A stretch of DNA of 64,000 nucleotides from Coccinella septempunctata (lineage: Eukaryota; Arthropoda; Insecta; Coleoptera; Coccinellidae), in NCBI RefSeq assembly GCF_907165205.1, contig NC_058195.1, positions 25,998,936-26,062,935 on the forward strand. Direction: 5' to 3'. Position numbers and translations under genes: made by a program. Below are positions 11,237 to 20,501 of this stretch, piece after piece (positions within the stretch are counted from its first letter, which is position 1; every line of letters starts with the position of its first letter). The notes under the pieces were generated by a model. The model saw nothing but the letters and a program-made list of their open reading frames with translations, did no database searches and was not told the DNA's origin.

Positions 11237-11965
11237 TTAAAACTTTATCCTTTAAAGAAAGCCACAACTCGTGCAATTGCGAATCGAGTCCTCAATCATT
11301 ATTTGCCTCATTTTGAACCCATTAAAAGATTATTAAGTGAGCAAGGGAGTCAGTTCACTTCCTCTAAATGGAAGAGTTCTTTCGAAGGACTCGAAATTAA
11401 AATTGTGTATTGTTCGGTAAGACGACCTCAAACTAATCCTTCGGAACGCGTCATGAGAGAACTAGGAAGATTGTTGAGAACGTTTTGTCATGAACATCAG
11501 AGTAGATGGGCATTCGAATTGCCAAATATTGAAAAATTACTGAATTCGGTGGTGCATGAATCCACAGGTTTTACTCCACAAGAACTACAGTTCGACAGTC
11601 CCAAAACTGGCCTGTTGCCTGGCAGGTATCAGGGAGAAATATTCAAGTATATACCTTCGGAAATTAAGACGTTTCTAGCGAAAGAAAGCTTAATGAGTTC
11701 TGCTGCTCGACGTAAAGCTCGTTATCGTGATCGACCTTTCACTGAATTTAAAGTCGGTGATTTCGTGTTGGTACGTGCTAATCCGACATCCTCCGCTATA
11801 AAGTCCGAAACAAAGAAAATGTTACTTCTTTTCGAGGGACCATATCGAGTAAAAAAATGTATGTCCCCGATAACTTATGTTTTGGAACAAGCGAATACAA
11901 AGAAAGAACGTGGAGTTTTTCATTTAAAACCTTTTTATTGTGAGGTTAATATTAAGACTGAATAG
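11237..11965 (+). pseudogene. int: Gyp-A integrase core and C-terminus
   Basis: Continuation after the frameshift: LKLYPLKKATTRAIANRVL, then RLLSEQGSQFTSSKW, where the second catalytic Asp of the DDE triad is replaced by Glu (SEQG for the usual SDxG). The third residue is present in PSERVMREL. The C-terminal region includes FKVGDFVLVRANPTS and FEGPYRVKKCMSPITY, and ends at a TAG before a purine-rich stretch. The substitution would impair strand transfer. Confidence 0.75.
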
Positions 11966-12285
11966 TTGAAGTGTTTCGAAGGGAATGGGGGTCGAGCCGT
12001 AACGATAATATGGATAATTTGAGAGTTTCCTGCGCCCATACATACCTTATTATGTTTCTTGAGTTGCCTATTACACCCATATTTAAATATTAAATTTTGA
12101 TAATTTGTCTGCGGTACACATATGTCGCGTAGAATTTTCACATTGCTCATTCTTTGAACAGCGTTTTCTTCAGCAGTTGTACTAAAAAATTGGCGAGCCT
12201 TTTGGGACCAAGGTTTCAGAATTTACTTCGTAAAGTACGAAAACTCTCCCTGGTTGCAGGTAAACAATCTACTAATTCCTTATTA
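11966..12285 (+). other. Gyp-A 3' flank with a polypurine tract
   Basis: The purine-rich run gaagggaatgggg at about 11978-11990, just after the integrase stop, is in the right place for a plus-strand primer. The following sequence to about 12270 may be 3' LTR, but without a 5' LTR this is unproven. No gene. The last 12 bases are the target duplication of the next element. Confidence 0.4.
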
Positions 12286-12796
12286 TAGTTATAGTTATAG
12301 TGTGAAGGGGTTACAGTTCACTGCGACCTTAAGGTCTATTGTGCCCCCTAACAGAGCTGTTTTCATTGCGCCCTTTACAGCTCGCCTTCCAGATCCAGAG
12401 ATCTGATGAAATCCAATATCTGGGACGGCTTCAACGAGGATAATTCCCCACTCCTACAAGTTTCTCGTCCAAAGCACTCTTTCCTTTGGCTTGCAATGGC
12501 AAAGCATTCCGTAACCAGGTGAATAGGAGTTTCCTCCTCCTCCCCACAGAATCTACACTCGTCAGTGTCCGACAAACCCATTCTCAACAGATGCTTCTTT
12601 AGGCGACAATGTCCTGTGAGAAAGCCAGTGAGTAGGTGTAGTTGGTTCTTACTGAGATCCAGATATTTTTTGGATCCAGCAGTTTCAAAGTTCCGAAGGA
12701 ACTTTTTGGAGTGATCCATTCCTGGGAGATTCCGCCAGAGTTTTTCCCTTTCGGCTTTCTCCTTCTCCATAAACTTTTTCTTGTAGGTGCATTTTC
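12286..12796 (-). mobile_element. 5'-truncated I-type LINE end, copy 1
   Basis: A 511-bp insertion bounded by a 12-bp direct repeat, aattccttatta, at 12274-12285 and 12797-12808. Minus-strand orientation: coding part at 12375-12770, then a short 3' UTR ending in TATAG-type repeats at 12286-12302. Short-repeat 3' ends and a C-terminal zinc/RNase H-tail domain fit the I/R1 group of LINEs. A nearly identical 3' end lies at 24995-25326. Confidence 0.85.
12375..12770 (-). pseudogene. LINE ORF2 C-terminus (zinc-binding tail)
   Basis: The 131 residues form the tail of an RNase H-bearing LINE polyprotein: LLTGFLTGHCRLKKHLLRMG, then the Cys-Cys-His-Cys box CRFCGEEEETPIHLVTEC. This pattern is common at the end of I-, R1- and Jockey-group ORF2 proteins. 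Everything upstream (endonuclease, RT) is missing through 5' truncation, the usual result of incomplete target-primed reverse transcription. The frame is open to its natural stop. Confidence 0.75.
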
Positions 12797-12911
12797 AATT
12801 CCTTATTAATAATAAGTAGTTTAATCGATGTGAATGTCATTGCAGATTTAACATAAATAAAACAATAAAAAACACTCGACTATACGTTTCACAATTTATT
12901 AAAATTATTTT

Positions 12912-12954
12912 CGTTGACATGCATGTTTCGGGTTTCATCCCATTCTCAAAACTG
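12912..12954 (-). other. Degenerate hammerhead-like motif, left arm of PLE-1
   Basis: Reverse complement of the motif at 13741-13783. Reading minus: a TTGAGAA core in place of CTGANGA, hairpin GGG/CCC, then GAAA and the palindrome acatgcatgt. Core changes make catalysis doubtful. Confidence 0.4.
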
Positions 12955-13004
12955 AACATGAAATACATAGGAACACGAAATACACATTATTCACATTATT
13001 ACCA

Positions 13005-13196
13005 TTAGATAACAGATGTTAAAACCGGAGACAGGCGAAAATCAAGTTGGTCATTTACGATTGGGAGGTTTTGTTTTAGGGCTGAAGATATTTCTAAACA
13101 TTCCAAAAGGTCCATACGTTTACCTTTAGTGCCCTTGTGTAAAATTTTTGTTTTATTAAAGTCTATAAAGTGGTTGGAAGTAATACAATTATCCAC
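13005..13196 (-). pseudogene. PLE-1 inverted duplicate of the GIY-YIG C-terminus
   Basis: Sixty residues identical to the C-terminus of the plus-strand PLE-1 protein (TSNHFIDFNKTKILHKG onward), encoded on the opposite strand as part of the inverted arm. It is a duplication by-product and not a separate gene. Confidence 0.8.
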
Positions 13197-13225
13197 CTCA
13201 ATGTGATAGTGAAATCAAGAAATAT

Positions 13226-13690
13226 ATGTACATCAACTATATTCCATCCCTCAGTAATAAACTTTGTAAAAGAATCAAACAGAATGAAATTGATGTAATG
13301 TGTACTAATAAGAAAAATCTAAGATCAATGTTTTGTAGTGGTAAGGATCGTCTGAGATTTTCACAGTTAAGTGGTGTATATAAGTTGTTCTGTGACGAAT
13401 GCCCCGCATGTTATATAGGTCAAACCGGTCGTTCTCTGGGAATTAGAATTGATGAACACAAGAGATCAATTCTCCAAAATAAATCAACGACTGGCTTCTC
13501 CAACCATTGTATTACTTCCAACCACTTTATAGACTTTAATAAAACAAAAATTTTACACAAGGGCACTAAAGGTAAACGTATGGACCTTTTGGAATGTTTA
13601 GAAATATCTTCAGCCCTAAAACAAAACCTCCCAATCGTAAATGACCAACTTGATTTTCGCCTGTCTCCGGTTTTAACATCTGTTATCTAA
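13226..13690 (+). pseudogene. PLE-1 GIY-YIG endonuclease domain
   Basis: 154 residues. A linker (IPSLSNKLCKRIKQNEID) leads to a GIY-YIG nuclease: GVYKLFCDECPACYIGQTG carries the GVY and YIG halves with the CxxC pair typical of Penelope enzymes, followed by IRIDEHKRS with the conserved Arg, and a His-rich stretch (NHCITSNHF). The Glu of the GIY-YIG fold is plausible in DLLECLEI. The N-terminal RT is missing. In an intact PLE this domain cuts the target DNA. Confidence 0.8.
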
Positions 13691-13740
13691 TGGTAATAAT
13701 GTGAATAATGTGTATTTCGTGTTCCTATGTATTTCATGTT

Positions 13741-13783
13741 CAGTTTTGAGAATGGGATGAAACCCGAAACATGCATGTCAACG
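13741..13783 (+). other. Degenerate hammerhead-like motif, right arm of PLE-1
   Basis: After AGTT comes TTGAGAA, one extra T, hairpin GGG-ATGAAA-CCC, GAAA, and the ten-base palindrome acatgcatgt, then C and AAC. The layout parallels the better motifs at 25968, 44905 and 49059, but two core positions differ from the CTGANGA consensus. Confidence 0.4.
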
Positions 13784-13899
13784 AAAATAATTTTAATAAA
13801 TTGTGAAACGTATAGTCGAGTGTTTTTTATTGTTTTATTTATGTTAGAACGATGTTTCACCAAGAGATTAGCGAGGAATCAATTTCTATTGCAGATTTA

Positions 13900-14040
13900 T
13901 TTCACCACTGTTCCATTTTTCGAAACATTTCTACCACAATAAAAGGTTATTAAAATCAATCTTCTCATTCCACCCCTGTGTAAGAACCTACCGTTACAAT
14001 GTAAAACACACTACGAAGAAAATAAAATCATCTAATCAAA
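13900..14040. other. Short non-coding spacer
   Basis: AT-rich sequence between the PLE-1 target duplication and the next LINE. Nothing recognised. Confidence 0.4.
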
Positions 14041-14057
14041 GCATATTTGATAAAGAA

Positions 14058-15586
14058 AATCACGAAAACTACAGGCCGGTGTCATTTCTCTCAAATATAA
14101 ATAAAATATTGGAAAAAATTTTATATGATAAAATAAACCTTTTTTTAGAAAAAAAAGGAACGCTTGTGAAAGAACAATGTGGTTTTGGAAAAGGAAAATC
14201 CACAATTCAGGCAGTGTTGCAGGCTGCCATCAAGTCTATTAACGAAAAAAAATTTACAGCTGCAGTGAGCCTAGATTTGTCTAAAGCCTTCGATAGAGTG
14301 AACCACAATATATTGCTAGGAAAACTTGAAAAGTATGGAATCAGAGGTATTGCCTTAAAATTAATAAAATCCTATTCAACTAGAAGATCGCAGAAGGGTA
14401 GTAGAGGTAAACAAAGAAGGAGAAATAGTTAGATCTGAGTCATTATGTGTACGACAAGGAGTCCCACAAGGGTCCATCTTGGGACCACTCATAATCTATA
14501 CCAATGATATAGTACAAATTCCTGAAAATGAGGCAGTGATGTTTGCTGATGATATATCACTGATATCTAAGGCTGAAAATAAAGAAATATGCAAGGAAAA
14601 TATAGAAAAGGAGTTAGAAAGCATGAATGACTGGCTGACAGGAAATGATTTACTTTTAAATGTCACGAAAACTAAAATAATGATATTTCGAGAACATGAT
14701 GACCAGAGATTCACCGTTAGAGCACAGAACACCGAAATCAAGACAGTTAATCAAATACAATTTTTGAGAATAGTAATAGATCAAAACTTAAACTGGAGAT
14801 CACAAGTAGAGAAAGTTGCCACAGATGTTTCAAGATATTGTTATGCCCTTCGTGTAATTAGAGAAAACATAGGATTTGAAGCTGCTTTGTCAGACTACCA
14901 TGCCTACATTCATTCCAAGATCAGATATGGAATTATTTTTTGGGCCAGGAGTAGCGAAGCTGACAGAATGTTCAAATTACAGAAAAGAAGTTTGAAAATT
15001 GTATTCAAGATGAAACCAACCGAAAGCTGCAAAAATCTTTTTATTGCAGAAAACATTTTAACTTTATATTGTCAATATATATATATATGAATGTGTTCGT
15101 GTAATAAAGTAAGACACTGAATTGTGAGTGGACTGTATTTCTGGGTTTTATAATGATACAATTTTATCGGATACATGAAACATAAATGACTGAATAAATG
15201 ACGTTGTCGTTCTGAATTTTCGCATCGAAGTGACCTACGCCCGTCTGGAGATGCCCGTACTTCCAGGCTCCTTAGGTGGGGTAGCGAAGTCTCGGCTAGC
15301 TGGCGCCCGGCATTAGCACCGGCGGTCCTGCAGGCAGTGGCGTACTGTACAGAATGCATTATCTATGTAGCAAATAATTATACTGAATTTGAACATTATA
15401 AGCTCAAACATAAATACGAAACATAGTATGTTTGCAATATGGAATAAATTACCGAATAGTTTCAAGTCCAAAATTAATTGTAAAGGTAACAATAAGTATA
15501 AAAAGATTTTAAAAAATTTTTTATGTGAAAAATGTTATTATTCTCTAGGAGAATACTTCCTTGAAGGGGATTTTGAGGGGTTATAG
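14058..15586 (+). pseudogene. CR1/Daphne-like reverse transcriptase
   Basis: It starts at NYRPVSFLSNINKILEKIL, followed by EQCGFGKGKSTIQAVLQ, then the first catalytic motif AVSLDLSKAFDRVNH. A frameshift near 14392 joins VRQGVPQGSILGPLIIYTND and the catalytic VMFADDISLI. The thumb and C-terminal domain run to about 15076, where a TA-repeat and solo LTR-1 interrupt it. The tail (NYTEFEHYKLKHKYE, then MFAIWNKLPNSF) resumes at about 15365 and ends at 15586. Catalytic residues persist but the frame is broken at least three times. Confidence 0.75.
15094..15351 (-). mobile_element. Solo LTR-1
   Basis: A 258-bp sequence with 5-bp duplications, gaatg, at 15089-15093 and 15352-15356. Read on the minus strand it starts TGTACAGTACGCC and ends ACACGAACA, giving TG...CA termini. 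A related copy in the other orientation is solo LTR-2 (34059-34324). A polyadenylation-like aataaa is present. Solo LTRs arise by recombination between the LTRs of a full element. The superfamily (gypsy or copia) cannot be told from the LTR. Confidence 0.85.
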
Positions 15587-15720
15587 GGGTAAATTTGGGG
15601 TGTTGATTGCATTTCATTGTTTTTCATTGTTTTGTTTTTTTTTTCAAGTTATTGTATTATTCTTGACACGATCTAGACCTATTGTTTGGTATATTTAAAA
15701 ATTGATCAAATAAAGCGTAT

Positions 15721-16224
15721 CTATCTATAGTAATTAGGACCCCTTTCAAAACGTGATTCCAATTTGTTAAATCTCCTCAGAGCAATTTCTCTGTTAGAAT
15801 CTAGTTTTCTGTTCGCATCCTGAAATGGAAAACGTACAACATACTGTCCATTTGCATTGCGCCGAGTATTTTCCTCATAATGCGATTCACAGAATTGGTC
15901 CTCCGGTGAAATAGGTTTCGGTAAACTTACTTCTTCTGATTCCCAAAAGGCACGCATAATTTCATTAAGTGTCGGTTCATTCTCAATTGAAATGTGAGAA
16001 ATCATCTGCTCAACTGAAACAACCGATGATGATACATTTCCTAATATCACCCAACCGAGTGATGTCAAATAAACGCTGGGATTTCCTCGAATTATTAATG
16101 GAACCGTCGGCGTTAATTCTAAAAGGGCTTGTATTCCCAACAATATATCAACAGAAGATGTAATGTAAAATTCCGGATCTGCTAATTGTAATGACCTAAA
16201 CTGACTTCCGACATCACCAGACAT
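15721..16224 (-). pseudogene. Pao-1 protease-RT linker region
   Basis: 168 residues of the BEL/Pao segment between protease and RT: LQLADPEFYITSSVDILLGI, then PSVYLTSLGWVILGN (the TxxGWVIxG motif of this family) and FWESEEVSLPKPISPEDQ, with RRNANGQYVVRFPF before the RT. It stops at the junction with the LINE at 15721. Confidence 0.75.
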
Positions 16225-16269
16225 ATTTGTTATTGGTAAATTTGAAGTGATTCGAGATAAAACAATTGC

Positions 16270-16542
16270 TTAGAAATTATAAACGAAATCAGATTTATGC
16301 ATAGAAATTATCTCGCAATTCAATACTACACGAGGTTTCACACTTCTCGTCTCTCCAATTCCGGATAATTCACAAATACATGGTTTACGTTTTTTCCCTA
16401 AACAGTTGGCCATTCTTTCAGTAATAAAATTCACTTGTGATCCTGAATCTAAAACTACTCGACATGGGTACATTTTACCCAGTTTCCTTTTAATGAGAAC
16501 TCTTGCCGTAGCTAGCAGAGTATTAGATTTCTTCAATTCCAA
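16270..16542 (-). pseudogene. Pao-1 aspartic protease
   Basis: The active-site motif is VVLDSGSQVNFITERMA; DSGS is the normal BEL/Pao form of the aspartic-protease signature. It is preceded by LLATARVLIKRKLGK and followed by CELSGIGETRSVKPRVVLN. A frameshift or stop at about 16270 separates it from the downstream linker. It would cleave the polyprotein; the N-terminal connection to gag is damaged. Confidence 0.75.
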
Positions 16543-16629
16543 AGAAGAAAGAGCTACTGAATTCGGAGATTACAAATTCGGTTCAGAAAAACCCGATCTA
16601 TCTATTTCATTTCTTCATTCTTTATCATG

Positions 16630-16770
16630 AAGCAAACTATTATGTCGTGTACTAGAACAAAATTTACAGTTTATTTTCATTCTGCAATCTGCTATTCGAT
16701 GAGGATATAAACATGCATAGCACAAATTATTATTTTTTTACAAATTCATGACGTTCTCTGGGTGACAGCA
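16630..16770 (-). pseudogene. Pao-1 zinc-knuckle remnant
   Basis: Minus-strand reading gives NLCYACLYPHRIADC and INCKFCSSTRHNSLLH, the paired Cys/His boxes found at the Gag end of BEL/Pao elements. Frame breaks on both sides. Confidence 0.55.
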
Positions 16771-17026
16771 AAAAGAATTTAGAACATTTGGTTTATTTAA
16801 CATGATCGCTCCCAGAACAATAAACACAAAAATTGGTTTTCCCTTGCATTATATTTGCATTGACTTCCCGGGAAAAAATTGATATTTTCTTTCTGTAAGC
16901 ACCGGTTGTTCCTTGATTTTTCGAATAATTCGTTTTGTGAAATCAACATTTTGATAATTCATCTGCATATCCAGTTTTAAACTTTCGCCTACCAATTGCG
17001 AAACTGAGAATTTGCTACGTAAAAAT

Positions 17027-17722
17027 TCAATCAGTTTCTTGAAGGTTGGAAATTTTGTGTCTTAAAATTTTTTTCTCAAATTCTTCTTTAGATTTATTAT
17101 CCAGTAATTGCAAAGAAAACTGAACGAATATATAGTCGGTTAAATTCGGTACTTTCATATCGCCCAATGCCAATACATTCGTTTGCAAAATCTCACATGA
17201 TTCAGATATTCCCTCGAAATTATCGTTATGTAAGTGTTTCAATCCAAAAATTGTACGCAAGTAATGATTCGCAATAACTCGTTTATTGGTATAACGGTAT
17301 AATTGATTATAGACTACAATATAATTTTCCGGTGAAAAACGAATGGTCTGCGCAAACTTAAATGCTGAACCCTCTAAGTGATTAATTAACACGGTAAATT
17401 TTTCAATATCAGAATAATTGGCATTGTGTACCAAAGCGTCATAATAACTCGTAAAGACAATCGCATCGAAATTTGATTCTAATTGAATGACGTCGGTAAA
17501 AAACTTTTCATGTTTACCTGATAAATTCTGAAGATTATCGAGAGTTGCGCTGAATTTATCTCTCACTTTATCGATTTGAGACACCCTCAACTTGAATTGA
17601 GATGGTTTTTGGAGTAATTGATTTGTCAACTCATAACAATCCTGTAATTGACGCCACAAACGTTCCTTATAACCAGTTAGTTTTTTAAACAAATTCTTAT
17701 CCTCTTCTCCAGCGGAGGCCAT
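17027..17722 (-). pseudogene. gag: Pao-1 Gag
   Basis: 231 residues beginning MASAGEEDKNLFKKLTGYKE. The capsid-like helical region includes KFTVLINHLEGSAFKFAQTI and YRYTNKRVIANHYLRTIFGL, the L-x2-L-x-G-x-A block of BEL/Pao Gags (DUF1759-like). The ATG at 17722 is chosen because it is the first in frame after the primer site and gives a normal start. The frame stops early near 17027 (NLQETD). The rest (16770-17026) is degraded. Confidence 0.75.
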
Positions 17723-17966
17723 TTTGAATGTTTTTTTTTATTGAATATGTATTTATGAACAGATAATTCAATGCGTAGTAAGGGGGGATATAAGTTCGAT
17801 TGTAACAAAGTCTTAAATATGGAAATTTATCGATATAACAATTGAAGAATAATATTCTAATATTTCGTTAATGTTGGCAATGAAATCAAACGTTCGCCGT
17901 TCGGATAATTTTTCAAAATTATATGAAAATATAAAATCCGTTTCTCTCGATTTTGACAAATAAGTC

Positions 17967-17984
17967 AACCACGCTCTGCTACCA
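17967..17984 (-). promoter_or_regulatory. Pao-1 primer-binding site, initiator-tRNA type
   Basis: Minus strand reads TGGTAGCAGAGCGTGG. The first 11 bases complement the CCA-bearing 3' end of animal initiator tRNA-Met acceptor stems (known sequence). It sits about 245 nt upstream of the Gag ATG, where reverse transcription would be primed. Confidence 0.6.
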
Positions 17985-17986
17985 AA

Positions 17987-18306
17987 TGTTTGCGACAAAA
18001 ATATTTGAGTAATTGAAATGCGCTGGTTCATATAGTAGATGGAAAAAATTCTATGAGGGGTGACAAGTTGGGAAAAGTGTCACTTACTACTACTCGGCTA
18101 CTAATCAGCATCGGATCTTCGGTTTCAATCAGTCGCTGCTTTCTCCACACAGCACAACGTATACCCTTGTGCACTCCTCCCACAAGAACACTCAATTTTC
18201 TCGCCGTTAGTTAAGTTTTTATTCACGTTCGTTTTTTAATCCGTTATTCCGTTTTTCGCACCTCACACCGTTTTTTTTCCTTAGTTCTCTCATATTGTAT
18301 GTGACA
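17987..18306 (-). repeat. Possible 5' LTR of Pao-1
   Basis: On the minus strand the stretch begins TGTCACATAC and ends in ACA two bases before the primer site, about 320 bp. No second LTR is available, so the upstream border is a guess. Confidence 0.3.
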
Positions 18307-18419
18307 TCAGGATGTAAGGTTCGAAAAAATAGAGGAGGGGATCCGAACAAGCGCATCTCGTTTTAATACAAAAAACACAAAAGTAAACAACAAGTATTGA
18401 GCAGACTATTAATAAATTT

Positions 18420-18555
18420 CGATTTCGATTCTTCGAACTTGGTACTTGGTACATAATGTCATCAGCTAGGACAGTGATACCCATGATTGTGTCAGTTTTC
18501 TTTCCATTGTCGAAAAGCACTATATCCGGTATTGGTTTGTCTGTTGTTATATCCA
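18420..18555 (-). pseudogene. Small fragment of a REL-endonuclease LINE
   Basis: Minus frame DITTDKPIPDIVLFDNGKK then TDTIMGITVLADDIMYQV. This aligns by eye with the RPDIVLF...IIDITVPSDDN segment of the R4/Dong-like copies further right. Only about 45 residues, diverged; the RPD motif has become PD. Confidence 0.5.
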
Positions 18556-18778
18556 TGTTGGCGCCCCGTATAATTATTTTACATTTTTCAGTTCACTTAA
18601 ATTAAAAGGACCATATGCGTTATTTACGCATATGTACATATGTCTGTTTTCTTAGCTCAGTATTCGTCGATCTATGAATGAAATCGCTGTTATTTTCGCT
18701 TTATTAGATTTTTCCGAGTCTAAAATTAATTACTATAATTTATTAGTTTTGTGAAATCACAATTAGTGTGGTGTTACA
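18556..18778 (+). repeat. Possible solo LTR (unproven)
   Basis: Starts TGTTGGCGCCCC and ends GTGTTACA, LTR-like termini of a 223-bp stretch lying between two other repeats. Flanking bases do not form a duplication (atcca against acccc), so this is weak. Confidence 0.2.
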
Positions 18779-18780
18779 AC

Positions 18781-19962
18781 CCCTAATAGCACACAACGTC
18801 CATGGGACGTACAATTCATGTCCATTCAACGTCGGACTTGATTTGTATGTCCTTTGGACGTCCGTTTCCAGACAGTTTTAGGACGTCCACTATATATATC
18901 CATTGTTAGTCCGATTTATGTACAATGTCCGTATCGGATATCCATTGGATGCCCGTGATGGACATAATACGGACTATATGACATATGTTATTATATAGTT
19001 CCAAAATAGTCCCTGACCGACTTAATATAGGTAATGTCAAAAATATGTCCTTACTGGATATCGATTAGGTGTCTATGATGAACAAAGTACGGACCATATA
19101 AGTTATACATATATATTACATGGTCCGTATAACGTCCATCACGGCACCTAGTGGATTTCCGGTAGGGACATCTTTTGAATGTCCATACCGGATATTGATG
19201 TAGGGACAGCTTTTGAATGTCCATACCGGATATTCACTAGTAGTCCAAATAAGACATTTATGTATATCAATGAACACCAAAATTTAATATTATTTTTCAT
19301 TAAACTCCATTTTTCCGCTTTGTAGTATATGAATATCTTATGAATACTATATTATGAATAACGTTATGATCAACGAAGACTAAATACTTGAGTAATTACT
19401 ATTATAAAATAATCTATGTTTGAGTTTTAACACTTTAGTTTTTATGATATGGTATTTCTTTATTCATCGACTACTATTCCATAAATCAGTTAACAATAAA
19501 ATGAATATGTTGCTACAAGTATATCGTTAGTCTCGATAGCTAAGATGGTTGCAGCGAAGACTCAGTAATTCGAAGTCCCCACGTACTCGCGAGTTCGAAT
19601 ACGGGCCAAGTGTAAAAACTTTCTACTAAGTATGGATGGAAATGAGAACAACACAGAAAATAACATCTGCGTCTGAGTGTAAGTCATTGGGTTCTAGGAT
19701 ATTAAAATTCTAATAGATAGGATAGCCAACGTCGCGTCGTGGTAAATTTTTGTACCGTTGAGATAGCTAATGATGGTCCCAACGAATATCCATTGGACGT
19801 CTGCGATGGACATCCAAATTCGGTTCAAAGTTGTGACATTTGTACGTCCCTCGGATGTCCATAGAACGTCCATTGTACCAGAAATGGACGTCCCATGGAT
19901 GTCCGTAATGTCCGAAGAAAACGTCCTATGGATGTCCATAGGACTACTTTGTGCTATTAAGG
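18781..19962. mobile_element. GGACGTCC-rich element with short inverted ends
   Basis: Termini ccctaatagcaca (18781-18793) and its inverse tgtgctattaagg (19950-19962) match at 12 of 13 bases. Both flanks (18800-19250 and 19780-19945) are packed with degenerate palindromic words such as ggacgtcc, tggacgtcc and atgtccat. The middle is plain AT-rich sequence with a tRNA-like box pair. There is no coding capacity. It looks like a non-autonomous DNA transposon of unknown superfamily. Confidence 0.5.
19530..19610 (+). other. tRNA-like A/B-box sequence
   Basis: tagctaagatgg (19537-19548) fits the pol III A-box consensus TRGYNNARNNGG, and gagttcgaatac (19591-19602) fits the B box GGTTCGANNCC closely. 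Spacing is 43 bases. A full cloverleaf does not form: the T-arm stem does not pair. It is more likely a SINE head or decayed tRNA than a tRNA gene. Confidence 0.45.
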
Positions 19963-19969
19963 ACGCCCA

Positions 19970-20501
19970 TTTAGAACTGTTGAAGAAGGCTTAGTAGACA
20001 ACATCTATTCTCCAGATTCTGGTATCAGGGTGTCTATCTTATCATCTTTAATCCTTACTTTTCCTTTCAAGCCTTCCTAATATTTCACCTAGAAAGGTCG
20101 TAAGAGTACCAGAAAAACCACCAGGAATCATACCAGAGGTCAAAAGTAAGTGGTCTATTTGGGCATTGAACTGGTTTTTATACATACATTTTTTGCATTT
20201 CATCTTTTTTCACATACAGTCTGCTAAATTTTGATTGGTTGAATTCATTATCGCTAAGGTCTCTTGGATTAACATTAAATAAACCAAGGCCTCATCATTT
20301 GATCCTTTCGGGCCGTATATTTACCATAATTTCTATAGTTTCAGCCATTTCAATTTCAGCCCAAATACACTATCTTGCGAATCAATTTATCAGTTTTCTT
20401 TTGTTCGGTTGACATATTCAATCAAACTAATATTCGCGCTCCGCCCAACATTTTCATCCATATTAGTACTTATAAGGTTATAAATTTTGTTGATATTCAG
20501 G
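19970..20501. other. Non-coding stretch before Pao-2
   Basis: AT-rich. It may hold the Pao-2 5' LTR and leader, but I recognise no primer site and no partner LTR. Confidence 0.3.

Larger units (their letters stand above)
914..11965 (+). mobile_element. Gyp-A: Ty3/gypsy retrotransposon, split in two
   Basis: Gag, protease and the start of RT lie at 914-2620. The end of RT, RNase H and integrase lie at 10128-11965, on the same strand and in canonical Ty3/gypsy order. The gap is filled by Gyp-B. About 200 residues of RT, from just after LNSRM to FLGLANF and including the catalytic YxDD, are missing from both halves. So this is an insertion plus a deletion, not a clean nest. That both halves belong to one copy is inferred from order, orientation and complementary content. 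Confidence 0.65.
12851..13887 (+). mobile_element. PLE-1: Penelope-like element, inverted arms
   Basis: A 1037-bp unit flanked by a 12-bp direct repeat, attgcagattta, at 12839-12850 and 13888-13899. A minus-oriented 3' arm (12851-13197) is joined head-to-head to a longer plus copy (from about 13200). The last 350 bp of the plus copy (13497-13847) are the reverse complement of the left arm. About 40 bp (13848-13887) lie only on the right. PLEs are known to insert as inverted, partly duplicated, 5'-truncated units. Confidence 0.85.
14041..15720 (+). mobile_element. CR1/Daphne-like LINE, 5'-truncated
   Basis: A LINE lacking its endonuclease and starting inside RT. It contains a solo LTR (15094-15351), and after the protein end (15586) an A/T-rich 3' UTR finishes with aataaagcg and TATC-type short repeats at 15709-15720. 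These abut the Pao-1 pol sequence, suggesting insertion into Pao-1. The 5' boundary is uncertain. The clade is inferred from RT and the C-terminal WNKLPNSFKSK / FLCEKCYYSLGEYF block. Confidence 0.7.
15721..17984 (-). mobile_element. Pao-1: BEL/Pao retrotransposon remnant
   Basis: On the minus strand, from high to low coordinates: primer-binding site (17967-17984), gag (17722-17027), zinc-knuckle region (about 16760-16630), protease (16542-16270) and the start of the pol linker (16224-15721). It is cut at 15721 by the 3' end of the CR1/Daphne-like LINE, so RT, RNase H and integrase are absent. The family is distinct from Pao-2 and Pao-3. Confidence 0.8.

Noticed and set aside
13005..13690. Two separate genes with identical C-termini on opposite strands
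   Set aside because: Explained by the inverted arms of PLE-1 within one target duplication.
18556..18778. Gypsy-type solo LTR
   Set aside because: TG...CA-like ends but no target duplication and no second copy; kept only as a low-confidence feature.
19530..19610. Functional tRNA gene
   Set aside because: A and B boxes fit, but acceptor and T stems do not pair.
19694..19994. Open frames on both strands in the GGACGTCC block
   Set aside because: Produced by palindromic word repeats; no domain.
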